Of a DNA stretch of 42,879 bases, positions 25,530 through 34,084 are shown one piece after another; position 1 is the first letter of the stretch, and every line of letters starts with the position of its first letter. The stretch is from positions 1 through 42,879 of the forward strand of contig NZ_JAMYDV010000024.1 of the NCBI RefSeq assembly GCF_024128855.1, in the 5' to 3' direction. Source of the DNA: Rhodovulum tesquicola (GTDB lineage Bacteria > Pseudomonadota > Alphaproteobacteria > Rhodobacterales > Rhodobacteraceae). The notes under the pieces were generated by a model. That model did no database searches. It saw only the letters and a list, made by a program, of their open reading frames with translations, and had not been told where the DNA came from. Both the position numbers and the translations under genes were made by a program.

Positions 25530-27708
25530 TCCGCGGCGCGCCCGCGGTGACGGTGCCGATCCGCGCCGCTCCCGCGCCCAAGGCGTCCAGCAGACCGGCG
25601 GCCGCGGCCTCGGGCAGCGCGGCCAGAAGCCCGCCCGCGGTTTGCGGATCGAACAGCAGGGCCGTGCGCGGGTCGGCCGGGTCCGCCCCCTCGATGCCGG
25701 AGGCCAGCGCGGCGTTCTGCGGGTAGAGCGTCGAGCGAATGCCGAGGGCCGAGAGCCGCAGCGCCCCCGCCATAAGGGGCAGGGCGTCCAGATCCAGCGC
25801 CGCCCCCACGCCCGAGGCGCGCAGCATCGACAGGAGGTGCCCGACGAGGCCGTAGCCGGTGACATCGGTCATCGCATGGGCCAGGGCGGCCAGCCGGGCG
25901 GCGGCCTGGCCCTGCCCCTGTTGCATCATCTCCAGCGCGGCCAGAAGCTCCGGCCCCGTGGCCTTGCCCTGCATCGCGGCGGCAAGGATGGTGCCCGAGC
26001 CGAGGGGTTTCGTCAGGATCAGCGCGTCGCCCGGCTGCGCGCCGTCAAGGCCCAGCGGCCTGCCCGCGACCAGCCCGGTCAGCGCGAAGCCGATCGTCAG
26101 TTCGGCCCCGGTCGAGCTGTGCCCGCCCGCCAGGTCGGCGCCCGCGGCGCGCAGCACCTCCTGCGCGCCGGCGAGGATCTCGCGCAGCGTTGCCGCCTGC
26201 ATCGGCTCGGCCATGCGCGGCAGGATCACGGTTGCAAGGGCGGCCTGCGGGCTGGCGCTCATCGCCCAGATATCGCCCAGCGCATGGGTCGCGGCGATGC
26301 GCGCCATCACATGGGGGTCTTCGGTCACGGCGCGCAGGTGGTCGGTGGTGAAGACCTGCGCCCCCGCGCCATGGGCCAGGATCGCCGCATCGTCGCCCGC
26401 CCCGCGCAGCACGTCCGGCCGGGCGGGCGGGGCGAGATCGGCAAGGGCCTGGGCCAGCGCCGCCGCGCCGGGCTTGGCCGCGCAGCCGCCGCAGGGCGGT
26501 TGCCCCCCGACGAGGTCGGCGACACCCAGCGCCGCGCCGCGCGGGATGCGGGGGGGCTGTCCCATGGGCGGCAGGTGATGGAAGCGGCGCATGAACTTGC
26601 GGTCGATATGGTCCTTCCAGCGCCAGACCCAGCCGCCCTCGATCCGGGCATCCAGCCGGTCGGCGGCGGCGCGCTTGCCGCCCATCGAGATCAGCTTGAG
26701 GTAATCCTTCTGCGGGTGATAGGGCCCTGGCCGTCCGCCCGTCGCGGCCGCGCGCAGGTTCGCCAGCAGGACCGGGGCCTGCCGCACCGCATAGACCCCG
26801 GCCTTGGGGCGCGGCGCATGCGCAAGATGCGCGCAATCGCCCACGGCGAAGATCGCCGGGTCGGTGATAGACCGCAGGAACCGGTCGACCGTCACGAAGC
26901 CGTCGGTCAGATCCAGCCCGGTGCCCGCCAGCCAGCCCTGCGGCCGCGCCCCCGCCGCCCCGATCACGAGCGCCGCGGGGATGGTGTCGCCGCCCTGAAG
27001 AACGACGCCCTCGGCCGTGATCCTTGCGACAGGGGCGCCGGTGCGCAGGTGCACCCCCTGCCCCGCGATCTGGTCCATCAGCGCGGCCCGGGCGCCCGGG
27101 CGCACGTCGCGCAGCACATCCGGGGCCGCGTCGATCAGCGTGACCTGCGGCACAAGCCCCGCCTGTGCCAGCCGGTGGCGCGCGGCCAGCGCCAGTTCCA
27201 CCCCCGCGACGCCCGCGCCGATCACCGCGACCAGTGGCGCCACCTCGCCCGCCCACGCGCGGGCGACGAACCGCTCCCACGCCTCGGCGAAGGCGCCCAG
27301 CGGTTTCGCGGGCACCGCATGCGCGGCAAAGCCGGGCAGGTCGGGCAGGTCCGAGGTGATGCCGATGTCGATGGAGGCGAGGTCATAGCGGATCGGCGGG
27401 CGGCCGGGCACATGGATCAGGCGGGCGGCGCGGTCGATCCCCTCGGCGCGGCCGATCACCAGGCGCGCGCCCGCATGCGCCGCCAGCGGCACGAGGTCGA
27501 TTTCCAGCTGCGCGCGCGTGTAATGGCCCGCGATCAGCCCCGGCAGCATCCCCGAATAGGGGGCCGTGGGGCCGGGATTGATGAGCGTCAGCCGCACGCC
27601 CGGCACGGGGGCCATGCCCCAGGCGCGGGCGACCAGCGCGTGGGCATGCCCGCCGCCGATCAGCACGAGGTCGCGGGTCAGCGGCAGGGGGGCGGTCATC
27701 GGGGCCAT
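25516..27708 (-). CDS. selD: Selenophosphate synthase fused to an FAD-dependent oxidoreductase
   Basis: About 730 residues from the ATG at 27708 (27699 also possible; neither has a strong ribosome site). Residues 10-385 are a type II NADH dehydrogenase-like flavoprotein: FAD motif LVLIGGGHAH, second Rossmann motif AVIGAGVAGVELA (161-173), and DPAIFAVGDCAHL near 285. Residues 395-730 are selenide, water dikinase: catalytic Cys409 and Lys412 in CGGCAAK, GAGDDAAIL, DIWAMSASPQAALAT, GGHSSTGAE and DVTGYGLVGHL. The active-site residue is Cys, not selenocysteine. Such fusions are known in some bacteria and algae. The flavin domain may reduce a selenium species for the dikinase; this is inference. 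Confidence 0.92.
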   Translation of the reverse strand: MAPMTAPLPLTRDLVLIGGGHAHALVARAWGMAPVPGVRLTLINPGPTAPYSGMLPGLIAGHYTRAQLEIDLVPLAAHAGARLVIGRAEGIDRAARLIHVPGRPPIRYDLASIDIGITSDLPDLPGFAAHAVPAKPLGAFAEAWERFVARAWAGEVAPLVAVIGAGVAGVELALAARHRLAQAGLVPQVTLIDAAPDVLRDVRPGARAALMDQIAGQGVHLRTGAPVARITAEGVVLQGGDTIPAALVIGAAGARPQGWLAGTGLDLTDGFVTVDRFLRSITDPAIFAVGDCAHLAHAPRPKAGVYAVRQAPVLLANLRAAATGGRPGPYHPQKDYLKLISMGGKRAAADRLDARIEGGWVWRWKDHIDRKFMRRFHHLPPMGQPPRIPRGAALGVADLVGGQPPCGGCAAKPGAAALAQALADLAPPARPDVLRGAGDDAAILAHGAGAQVFTTDHLRAVTEDPHVMARIAATHALGDIWAMSASPQAALATVILPRMAEPMQAATLREILAGAQEVLRAAGADLAGGHSSTGAELTIGFALTGLVAGRPLGLDGAQPGDALILTKPLGSGTILAAAMQGKATGPELLAALEMMQQGQGQAAARLAALAHAMTDVTGYGLVGHLLSMLRASGVGAALDLDALPLMAGALRLSALGIRSTLYPQNAALASGIEGADPADPRTALLFDPQTAGGLLAALPEAAAAGLLDALGAGAARIGTVTAGAPRISLG

Positions 27709-27742
27709 GGGTGCGGGCTCGTCCGTCGGGAGTTGCGGGGGG

Positions 27743-28300
27743 TCAGGGCGCGCACCAGCGGCCCTGCCAGCCTTCGGCGGCGCGGAACAGGGTGCGGCGA
27801 TGGCCGAGCGTGGCCAGGTGCAGCGTCTCGATCTCGGACAGCGCCCCGCGCAGCACGCAGAAGGCATGCGCGGCGGGGTCGGCGATATGGTCGCCCGGCT
27901 CGGGGATCGGCGTTCCGGGGGCGGGGCGGCCGCCATAAAGCGCGCGCGCCGCACCGGGCAGGGCCTGCCACAGGGGCGCGACCGCCTCGCCCGCCAGCAC
28001 CTCGAACCGGGCGCGCAGGCGGATCTGAAGCCGCTGCGCCGGATCCCAGACCAGCAGGCTTGCCCGCGGCTCGGCCACCAGTTCGCCGACCTTGGCCGAG
28101 CGGCGGTCGGCATAGATTTCCACCCGCGCGCCGTCGCGGTCGGCCTCGCGCAGGACCACCATCCGCGCCTCGCCGCCCGACCGCCCGGCGGTGGCCAGGA
28201 CCGGATGGCGGGCCGGCGCGTCGCGGTCGGACGCCCCGCGCGCAAGCTGCGCCCAGACGGCATCGAGCGTGCCGGACAGCGTCGTGAGGGGATCAGTCAT
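27743..28300 (-). CDS. Pyridoxamine 5'-phosphate oxidase-like flavin protein
   Basis: 185 residues. Split-barrel FMN-binding family: ARHPVLATAGRSGGEARMVV, EIYADRRSAKVGELVAEPRA and LQIRLRARFEVL correspond to the FMN and dimer strands of PNPOx-like proteins. It is shorter than true PdxH and lacks its typical C-terminal RL.DR motif, so it is probably not the vitamin B6 enzyme. The start overlaps the stop of the AttH-like gene (ATGACTGA), so it is coupled to it. GGAGATG lies upstream. Function unknown. Confidence 0.8.
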   Translation of the reverse strand: MTDPLTTLSGTLDAVWAQLARGASDRDAPARHPVLATAGRSGGEARMVVLREADRDGARVEIYADRRSAKVGELVAEPRASLLVWDPAQRLQIRLRARFEVLAGEAVAPLWQALPGAARALYGGRPAPGTPIPEPGDHIADPAAHAFCVLRGALSEIETLHLATLGHRRTLFRAAEGWQGRWCAP

Positions 28301-29351
28301 GGCCCGTCATCTCCAGGTAACCGCGGCCCGGATGGCTGCCGGTGATCCGCACCGGGCCTTCCCAATAGGCGACGGTGGTGTCCATCCAGGCGGCCTCGTT
28401 CAGCGCGTCGATGATGACATCGAGGCCGCGTTCGGGCAACGCGATGCGCCAGCGCACGGGGATCGTGCGGCCCGCGATCCGGGTCGTGGCGCGCGGCTCG
28501 AATGTCACCGAACCGGGGGCAAGCGGCGTGGCGCTGCCATCGGCGGCGATCCAGGTGCCGGTGGTGTAATCGCCCCCGGCAGCGCGCAACTGGAAGGCCA
28601 TCAGCCTGTCGCCACCGTCGAAATGCAGCGAGACCCAGTCCCAGCCCTGCTGGTCGGAGGCCAGCGGCTGGCTGGACCATTCCCGGTCGAGCCAGGCATT
28701 GCCCGTGACCTCGACCGGGCCATCGGGCAGGGTCAGCGTGCCCGCGACCCGGTAGAAGGGCTGCGAATAGTAGTAGCTGGCATTGCCCAGATCGGATTTC
28801 ACCGAATAGCCCCGCTCGCCATGCAGCACCAGCGGCCCCTCGGCCGCCAGCGTCAGGGCATAGGCGAAATCGCTGCCCGCGGCATTCAGCCGAAGCGCCG
28901 AGAGCGGATCGGCATCGGGTTGGGCATGGCTCTCCATCCGCCATTCGTCGATCCAGGCGGCGAAGGGGGCGGCGGTGACGCCCGCCTGCCCGGTGCCGCC
29001 GCGGCCCAGCCTCTCGGCATGGAAATGGCGCTCTGCCGTGGTCAGCCCGGCATGGCCCATCCAGACCTGCGCATTCTGCCAGCCCGCGCCCGGATTGCCG
29101 GGGGCCAGCGCGTTGCGAAAGAGCGTCCACTGGATGCCGTAGTCCTGCCCGTCCGCGCCGGTCAGGTTGGCGGTCAGATACCACCATTCGATGCGGAAAT
29201 CGGGATGCGCGCCGTGATCGCGCGGAAAGTCCAGCACCGCGCCGCGCTGCGGCAGGGTATAGCCATCGGCGGTCTGGCCAAGCCCGGCAAAGCCCTGGGC
29301 CAATGCGGGCAAAGGCAGGAAAAGCGCAAGGATCAGGGCCCTAACGTTCAT
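28293..29351 (-). CDS. AttH/carotenoid 1,2-hydratase-like exported protein
   Basis: 352 residues. Signal peptide MNVRALILALFLPLPALA followed by QGFAGLG. The lipocalin-like double beta-barrel of the AttH/CrtC family is shown by RIEWWYLTANLTG, WQNAQVWMGHAGLT, SYYYSQPFYRVAGTL, GNAWLDREWSSQPL and GWDWVSLHFDGGDRLM. In Agrobacterium, AttH belongs to the attEFGH ABC operon, and here too the ABC permease and ATPase lie directly upstream. The ATG is inside the last codons of the permease gene. The substrate, perhaps a lipid or surface component, is not known. Confidence 0.88.
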   Translation of the reverse strand: MNVRALILALFLPLPALAQGFAGLGQTADGYTLPQRGAVLDFPRDHGAHPDFRIEWWYLTANLTGADGQDYGIQWTLFRNALAPGNPGAGWQNAQVWMGHAGLTTAERHFHAERLGRGGTGQAGVTAAPFAAWIDEWRMESHAQPDADPLSALRLNAAGSDFAYALTLAAEGPLVLHGERGYSVKSDLGNASYYYSQPFYRVAGTLTLPDGPVEVTGNAWLDREWSSQPLASDQQGWDWVSLHFDGGDRLMAFQLRAAGGDYTTGTWIAADGSATPLAPGSVTFEPRATTRIAGRTIPVRWRIALPERGLDVIIDALNEAAWMDTTVAYWEGPVRITGSHPGRGYLEMTGHD

Positions 29352-31752
29352 CGGCGAAGACCTTGACCAGGGTGGCAGGTTCGATTCGTGCAAGCCGCCA
29401 GGCGGGCCAGGCGGCTGCCAGACCGCCCGCCGCCAGCGCCAGCGCGCCCAGCCACAGCCAATCGGCCGGGAAGACGAACATCGGCAGCCGCCAGCCGAAG
29501 GCCGCGACATTGACCACGGCCAGCAGCACCCAGGCCAGGATCAGCCCGACCGGAATTGCCAGCGCCATGGTCAGCGCCGCCAGCAGCATCGCGCGCAGCA
29601 CTTCCAGCCGCGCCAGCGCGGTGCGCGTCAGCCCCAGCGCCCAGACCGGGGCCAGTTGCGGCAGGCGCATCGCGGCCAGCGTCAGCAGGCTGGTGAACAT
29701 GGCAAATCCGGCGACGCCCATGGTCAGCACGTTCAGCGCGGCGGTGACGGCAAAGGTGCGCTCGAAGATCCGCAGCGACAGATCCTTGACCGCCCCCTGG
29801 TCGATCATGCTGTCTTCGGGCAGGCCGAATTCCTGCACCAGGGCGCGGCGCAGCTCGGGCACGGCGGCGGGATCGGTGCGGATGGCGTAGCGGCGGCGGT
29901 CGAGATCGGGGAATTGCGCCACCAGATCGGCAATGCCGATGATGACCTGACCGCGCGGGTTGCCGTAGTCCGAATAGACGCCGACCAGCGGGCGGATCGC
30001 GCCGCCCGGCAGGGGCACCGGATCGCCAATGCGCAGCCCGGCGCGGCGCCAGAGCTGTTCGTTGACGATGGCGCCCTCGGCCCGGGCGAGCCGCGCCCAG
30101 ACATCCGCCTCGCCCAGCAGCATCGGCCAGTTGTCGGAATAGGTGCGGTGATCGGCGACGCCGTAGATCTCGGCGCTCTGGCCGAAGACCGGCCCCTCGA
30201 CGCGCCAGATCGGCAAGAGCGCGTCGCTGCGCGGCGTGAGCCAGTCGCGCAGGCGGGTCGCCTCCTCCTCGGTCCGGGCGGTGACGTAGAGTTCCGAAGG
30301 CAGGCGCTGGTCCAGCCATTCGGTGAAGGTCAGCCGGAAGCTTGCGACCATCGTGCCCACGCCGATATTGGCCGACAGCGCCAGCATCAGCGCCATCAGC
30401 GCCAGCGACAGGCCGGGCAATTGCTGGCGCGTGTCGGCCCAGAACCATTGCGCCAGCACGCCCCGGGCCAGCCGTTCCGCCGCCCCCAGCGCCAGCGCCA
30501 GCGCGCCGGGCAGCGCCAGCGCCGCGGCCAGCAGCAGCGCGCCCAGCAGCACGAAGCCGCCGACCACTCCCTGCCCGTAGACGCCCGCGATCACCGCCAC
30601 CCCCGCCAGCAGCCCGGCCAGCGCGCCCAGCGCCGCGAAACCGCGGGCCGAGGCGCGCGCCCAGGCCCGCGGCTGGGCCGAGGCCAGAAGCGGCATGCGC
30701 CAGAGCCGCCACAGGCTTTGCGCCGCCGCCACGCCCGCGCCGATCAGCGCGATGGCCAGCCCGCCCAGCCACCATTCCGGGCGCAGCGACAGGCTGCCCG
30801 ACAGGGTCGCGCCGTAAAGCCCGCGCAGGGTGGCGGCCACATCGGGCAAAAGCGCTGCGGCGATGCCATAGCCCAGCGCGACGCCGACGATCCCGGCGAC
30901 CAGCGCCAGCAGCATCACCTCGGCCGCCAGCAGGCCGACCAGCGTGCGCAGCGGCAAGCCCAGCGCGCGCAGCGTGCGGAACATCGCGCGGCGCTGTTCG
31001 AAGGCCAGCCCGATCGCGGCATGGACGATGAACAGGCCCACCGCGAAGGACAGGAAGCCGAAAGCGGTCAGGTTCAGGTGAAAACTGCCCGTCAGTTGCG
31101 CCACATCGGCCGTTTCCTGCGGGGCGAGACGGTCGAGGCCGGGGGCCACCGTTTCCAGCGGCGCGCGGCCCAGCGGCTGATCCGGGGCCAGCAGCAGCCG
31201 CGAGATCTGGCCCTCGGCCCGCAGCAGGGTCTGGGCGATGCCGATATCGGCGATCAGGATGCCCGGCATGATGCCCTCGGCCGCGATCAGGGGCGGCAGG
31301 CCCTCGGCGCCCTCTAGCTCGGCCACGGTTTCGGGTGCGGCAAAGCCCCGGCCGGGCGGGGTGAAGAAGCCGGAAATGTCGCCGCTTTCGCCCACGGCCT
31401 CGGGCAGCGCACCGGCGGGCATGGTGAAGGGGTCGATGCCATAGACCTGCACCGCGCGGCCCGCGCGGGCCCAGCGCCCCTCGATCAGCGGGGTGACCTG
31501 CCAGCCCGCGCGGCGCAGATCGACGAAGACCCGGTCCGGCACGCGCTGGCCATCCCTCGGCACGAGGCTTTCAAGCTGGTCCTGGCCCAGCACCTCGGCC
31601 GCGCGGTCATAGCTGGCCCGTGCCTCGGCATTGATCGCCTGCACGCCGGACCACAGCGCGGTGGCCAGCGCCAGCCCCAGCAGCAGGCTGGCCAGTTGCA
31701 GCGGGTGGCGGCGCCAATGCGACAACAGCGCGGCAAGGGCGGTGCGGCGCAT
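29341..31752 (-). CDS. FtsX-family ABC transporter permease (LolE/AttFG-like)
   Basis: 803 residues from the ATG at 31752, overlapping the ATPase stop (TGATG). It begins MRRTALAALLSHWRRHPLQL. It has four N-terminal-half and four C-terminal-half membrane segments, with two large periplasmic domains (about residues 50-260 and 470-680). This is the FtsX/MacB-type double permease. The ends LRIFERTFAVTAALNVLTMG and PAWRLARIEPATLVKVFADE are typical. Together with the ATPase and AttH-like protein it forms a mechanotransmission-type ABC system rather than an uptake system. Confidence 0.9.
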   Translation of the reverse strand: MRRTALAALLSHWRRHPLQLASLLLGLALATALWSGVQAINAEARASYDRAAEVLGQDQLESLVPRDGQRVPDRVFVDLRRAGWQVTPLIEGRWARAGRAVQVYGIDPFTMPAGALPEAVGESGDISGFFTPPGRGFAAPETVAELEGAEGLPPLIAAEGIMPGILIADIGIAQTLLRAEGQISRLLLAPDQPLGRAPLETVAPGLDRLAPQETADVAQLTGSFHLNLTAFGFLSFAVGLFIVHAAIGLAFEQRRAMFRTLRALGLPLRTLVGLLAAEVMLLALVAGIVGVALGYGIAAALLPDVAATLRGLYGATLSGSLSLRPEWWLGGLAIALIGAGVAAAQSLWRLWRMPLLASAQPRAWARASARGFAALGALAGLLAGVAVIAGVYGQGVVGGFVLLGALLLAAALALPGALALALGAAERLARGVLAQWFWADTRQQLPGLSLALMALMLALSANIGVGTMVASFRLTFTEWLDQRLPSELYVTARTEEEATRLRDWLTPRSDALLPIWRVEGPVFGQSAEIYGVADHRTYSDNWPMLLGEADVWARLARAEGAIVNEQLWRRAGLRIGDPVPLPGGAIRPLVGVYSDYGNPRGQVIIGIADLVAQFPDLDRRRYAIRTDPAAVPELRRALVQEFGLPEDSMIDQGAVKDLSLRIFERTFAVTAALNVLTMGVAGFAMFTSLLTLAAMRLPQLAPVWALGLTRTALARLEVLRAMLLAALTMALAIPVGLILAWVLLAVVNVAAFGWRLPMFVFPADWLWLGALALAAGGLAAAWPAWRLARIEPATLVKVFADER

Positions 31753-32408
31753 CAGGCCAGCCGCCCGCCCGACAGATGCACCCGGCGCGAGAGCCGGGCG
31801 GCCAGCCGGGGCGAATGGGTGACCATCAGAAGCCCGGCACCCGCCTCGGCCACCAGTTCCAGCATCAGGTCGAGCACCGCATCGCCGGTCGCCTCGTCCA
31901 GATTGCCGGTGGGTTCGTCGGCCAGGATCAGCGCGGGCCGGGCGGCCAGCGTCCGGCCGATGGCGACACGCTGCTGCTGGCCGCCCGACAATTGCTCGGG
32001 ATAGCGCCGCATCAGCCCGCCAAGGCCCAGGCGGTCGGCCAGCGCCGCGATCGCCGCGGGATCGTCGCGCCCCGACAGCCGGGCGTGAAAGGCAAGGTTG
32101 GCCCCGACATCGAGCGAGGGGATCAGGTTGAACTGCTGGAACACCAGCCCCACCGCCTGCCGGCGCAGCGCGGCCAGCGTGGCATCGTCCGCCCCGGCCA
32201 GATCGCGCCCCGCGACCTCGATCCGGCCGGTATCGGCGCGGTCGAGCCCGGCGCACAGATGCAGCAGCGTGCTCTTGCCCGAGCCCGACTCCCCGGTCAG
32301 CGCGACCGTCTCGCCCGGGTCAAGCGCCAGATCGACGCCGCGCAGCACCTCGACCCGCGCGCCGCCGCTGTCATAGCCCTTGCCAAGCCCGTTGATGGAT
32401 AGAAGCAT
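31752..32408 (-). CDS. ABC transporter ATPase, LolD/MacB type
   Basis: 218 residues from the ATG at 32408 with CGGAGG 5 bases upstream; a GTG two codons earlier would overlap that site. Walker A GESGSGKST near residue 40, Q-loop VFQQFNLIPSL, signature [13 protein letters not shown], Walker B LILADEPTGNLD and switch THSPR. The spacing and ADEPTGNLD are typical of the LolD/FtsE/MacB class. First gene of the operon with the FtsX permease, the AttH-like protein and the PNPOx-like protein. Confidence 0.95.
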   Translation of the reverse strand: MLLSINGLGKGYDSGGARVEVLRGVDLALDPGETVALTGESGSGKSTLLHLCAGLDRADTGRIEVAGRDLAGADDATLAALRRQAVGLVFQQFNLIPSLDVGANLAFHARLSGRDDPAAIAALADRLGLGGLMRRYPEQLSGGQQQRVAIGRTLAARPALILADEPTGNLDEATGDAVLDLMLELVAEAGAGLLMVTHSPRLAARLSRRVHLSGGRLA

Positions 32409-32487
32409 CCGCACCTCCGCTGCGCCTATCTAGCGCAGGCGCATGGCGCGGACACCCCCCACTCGCGGGACCGTGTGCCGAAAGGGC

Positions 32488-32691
32488 TTACTGAAAGGCG
32501 TTGCCCGGCCGGATGCCGGCCTTCTTCATCACCATGGCCGCCGGGCAGAAGCCGGTGACCGAGGCCTGGATCAGGTTCACGCCGACAAAGGCGGTCAGCA
32601 GATACCACCAGCCCGAAACCCAGGTTCCCAGGGCAAGCGAAAGCAGGATCATGAAGCCTGCGAACATCATCACGGCGCGGTCGAGTGTCAT
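32488..32691 (-). CDS. DUF2892 inner-membrane protein
   Basis: 67 residues, MTLDRAVMMFAGFMILLSLA and so on, with two membrane segments (about 7-24 and 28-46) and the family motif TGFCPAAMVMKKAG holding a single Cys near residue 49. The same domain forms the membrane part of YgaP, a rhodanese protein, and is often found in sulfur or persulfide gene sets. A strong GGAGACAGAGAGA ribosome site precedes the ATG. The promoter contains an SqrR-type palindrome. Confidence 0.92.
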   Translation of the reverse strand: MTLDRAVMMFAGFMILLSLALGTWVSGWWYLLTAFVGVNLIQASVTGFCPAAMVMKKAGIRPGNAFQ

Positions 32692-32741
32692 TCTCTCTGT
32701 CTCCTTGGCTGGAATCGGCCCGCCCCGGGGCGGTCACGGAA

Positions 32742-32780
32742 AGGATAGGGCCTGCGCCCCACAAATTCAATATTTTGAAT
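32742..32780 (-). promoter_or_regulatory. Promoter of the DUF2892 gene with SqrR/BigR-type operator
   Basis: On the minus strand TTGAAT (32765-32770) and TATCCT (32742-32747) are exactly 17 bases apart, a good sigma-70 promoter. The -35 is part of ATTC-AATATTTT-GAAT (32765-32780), which has the ATTC-N8-GAAT form reported for the persulfide-responsive repressor SqrR of Rhodobacter. The start codon is about 50 bases downstream of the -10. Confidence 0.7.
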
Positions 32781-32902
32781 GTTTATCCTGCGTCGATGCC
32801 CTGCCGCATCCGCAGATTGACGCCCGTCAAGCGCGACCCGGTCGCCTCGTGCTATGCTTCGGGTTGCCCATGGCGGGCCGACCTTCAGGGGGAGACAGAA
32901 CG

Positions 32903-34084
32903 ATGACCTGGACTTTCGATACCGGCGCGAAATACCACACGCAGGACACGAACTATTACTGTGGCGCGGCCTGCGCGATGATGGTTCTTGCGGAAATCGG
33001 GTTGCCCTATACCTCGATGAACCAGGACGACCTCTACAACTCGAACCACAATCACAACGTCAAGCCGGGCTGGGCGACCGACCCTTACGGGCTGCAATTC
33101 ACCATGATGGACCGCAAGCCCGCGGCCTTCACCAATTCCTTCGTGGTCTACAAGCCCACGACCGAGGCCGAAGGCACGCAGAAGGTGGTCTACACGCTCT
33201 GGCGCTATCAGGTCTCGCCGATCACGCTTGTCTATGGCTGCATGCACTGGATCGTGGTGCGCGGCGTGCAGACCGATGTCGAGCCCACGCCGGGCACGCC
33301 CTATTCGGTGCTGGGCCTGTGGGTGAACAACCCCGTGCATCGCAACAACGCGCCGCATGGCGCGGGCGATGTCTGCGGCAGCGGCGGCGTGAACGGGGTC
33401 GAGGCGCAATGGGTCAGCTATGCCAGCTGGCAATCGACCTATTTCACCGGCTGCGACTATGACAGCGGCACCGGCACGCGCCAGTATATCAGCGTCTGCG
33501 ACCCCGAGCCGCCGCGGATCGAACTGCCGCGCCGTCCGAAATTCGAAAGCCCCTTCAACGGGCGCGAGCTGATCCGCCGCGAAGAGGCGCTGCGGATGGT
33601 CAGCGACGGCATCGACCGCTACAGGCTGCATGATGGCGTCGAGGCGATGCGCAAGCTGCGCCAGCCGCGGTTCGAGGAGCCGGTCCTGGTCAAGCGGCTC
33701 GACCGGCTGGACGAATACTATTACCTTGCCCCGGCGATGATGGGGGGCGAGGTGCACGGCTATGCACAGGTCGACGCGCTGTTCGGCGATCTTCAGGGCG
33801 TGTCGATCCTGGCCAAGCCTGCCCGTCCCTACGATCTGGACCGAGAGCGGGTGGCGAAACGGGCGATGGACCATGTCTTCAGCCTGCGCGACGAGTTCCG
33901 CGGCCGGTTCCGGCTGCGGCCCGACACGTTCTGCGTCTCGCCGACGATGGTGTGGCGGCCCTGCCGGGAATCCTATTCGCCGCATCTGCCGTTCTGGCAG
34001 ATCACCGCGGGCACGCAGACCGTCTATGTCCGGGCCGATGGCGAGATGTTCACCAGCCTGACCACCGGCGGGACCGGCGTGTGA
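32903..34084 (+). CDS. Papain/C39-like cysteine peptidase-type protein with extra C-terminal domain
   Basis: 393 residues, no signal peptide. GGGGGAGA lies before the ATG at 32903. Residues 1-200 resemble C39-like papain folds: Q14 then TNYYCGAACAMMVL with nucleophile candidate C20, H115 in YGCMHWIVVRGV, and N142/N143 in LGLWVNNP, giving a Q-C-H-N set. C158, C184 and C199 are further conserved-looking cysteines. Residues 225-390 are a separate domain with VKRLDRLDEYYYLAP, GYAQVDALFG and WRPCRESYSPHLPFW. The next gene encodes a relative of this second domain. The catalytic assignment is by motif only. Confidence 0.7.
   Translation: MTWTFDTGAKYHTQDTNYYCGAACAMMVLAEIGLPYTSMNQDDLYNSNHNHNVKPGWATDPYGLQFTMMDRKPAAFTNSFVVYKPTTEAEGTQKVVYTLWRYQVSPITLVYGCMHWIVVRGVQTDVEPTPGTPYSVLGLWVNNPVHRNNAPHGAGDVCGSGGVNGVEAQWVSYASWQSTYFTGCDYDSGTGTRQYISVCDPEPPRIELPRRPKFESPFNGRELIRREEALRMVSDGIDRYRLHDGVEAMRKLRQPRFEEPVLVKRLDRLDEYYYLAPAMMGGEVHGYAQVDALFGDLQGVSILAKPARPYDLDRERVAKRAMDHVFSLRDEFRGRFRLRPDTFCVSPTMVWRPCRESYSPHLPFWQITAGTQTVYVRADGEMFTSLTTGGTGV

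Noticed and set aside
25516-27708. Selenocysteine codon in SelD
   Set aside because: The active-site position is an ordinary Cys codon; no in-frame TGA is present.
25411-28287. 958-codon plus-strand open frame
   Set aside because: Antisense to the SelD fusion and PNPOx-like genes, which have clear motifs.
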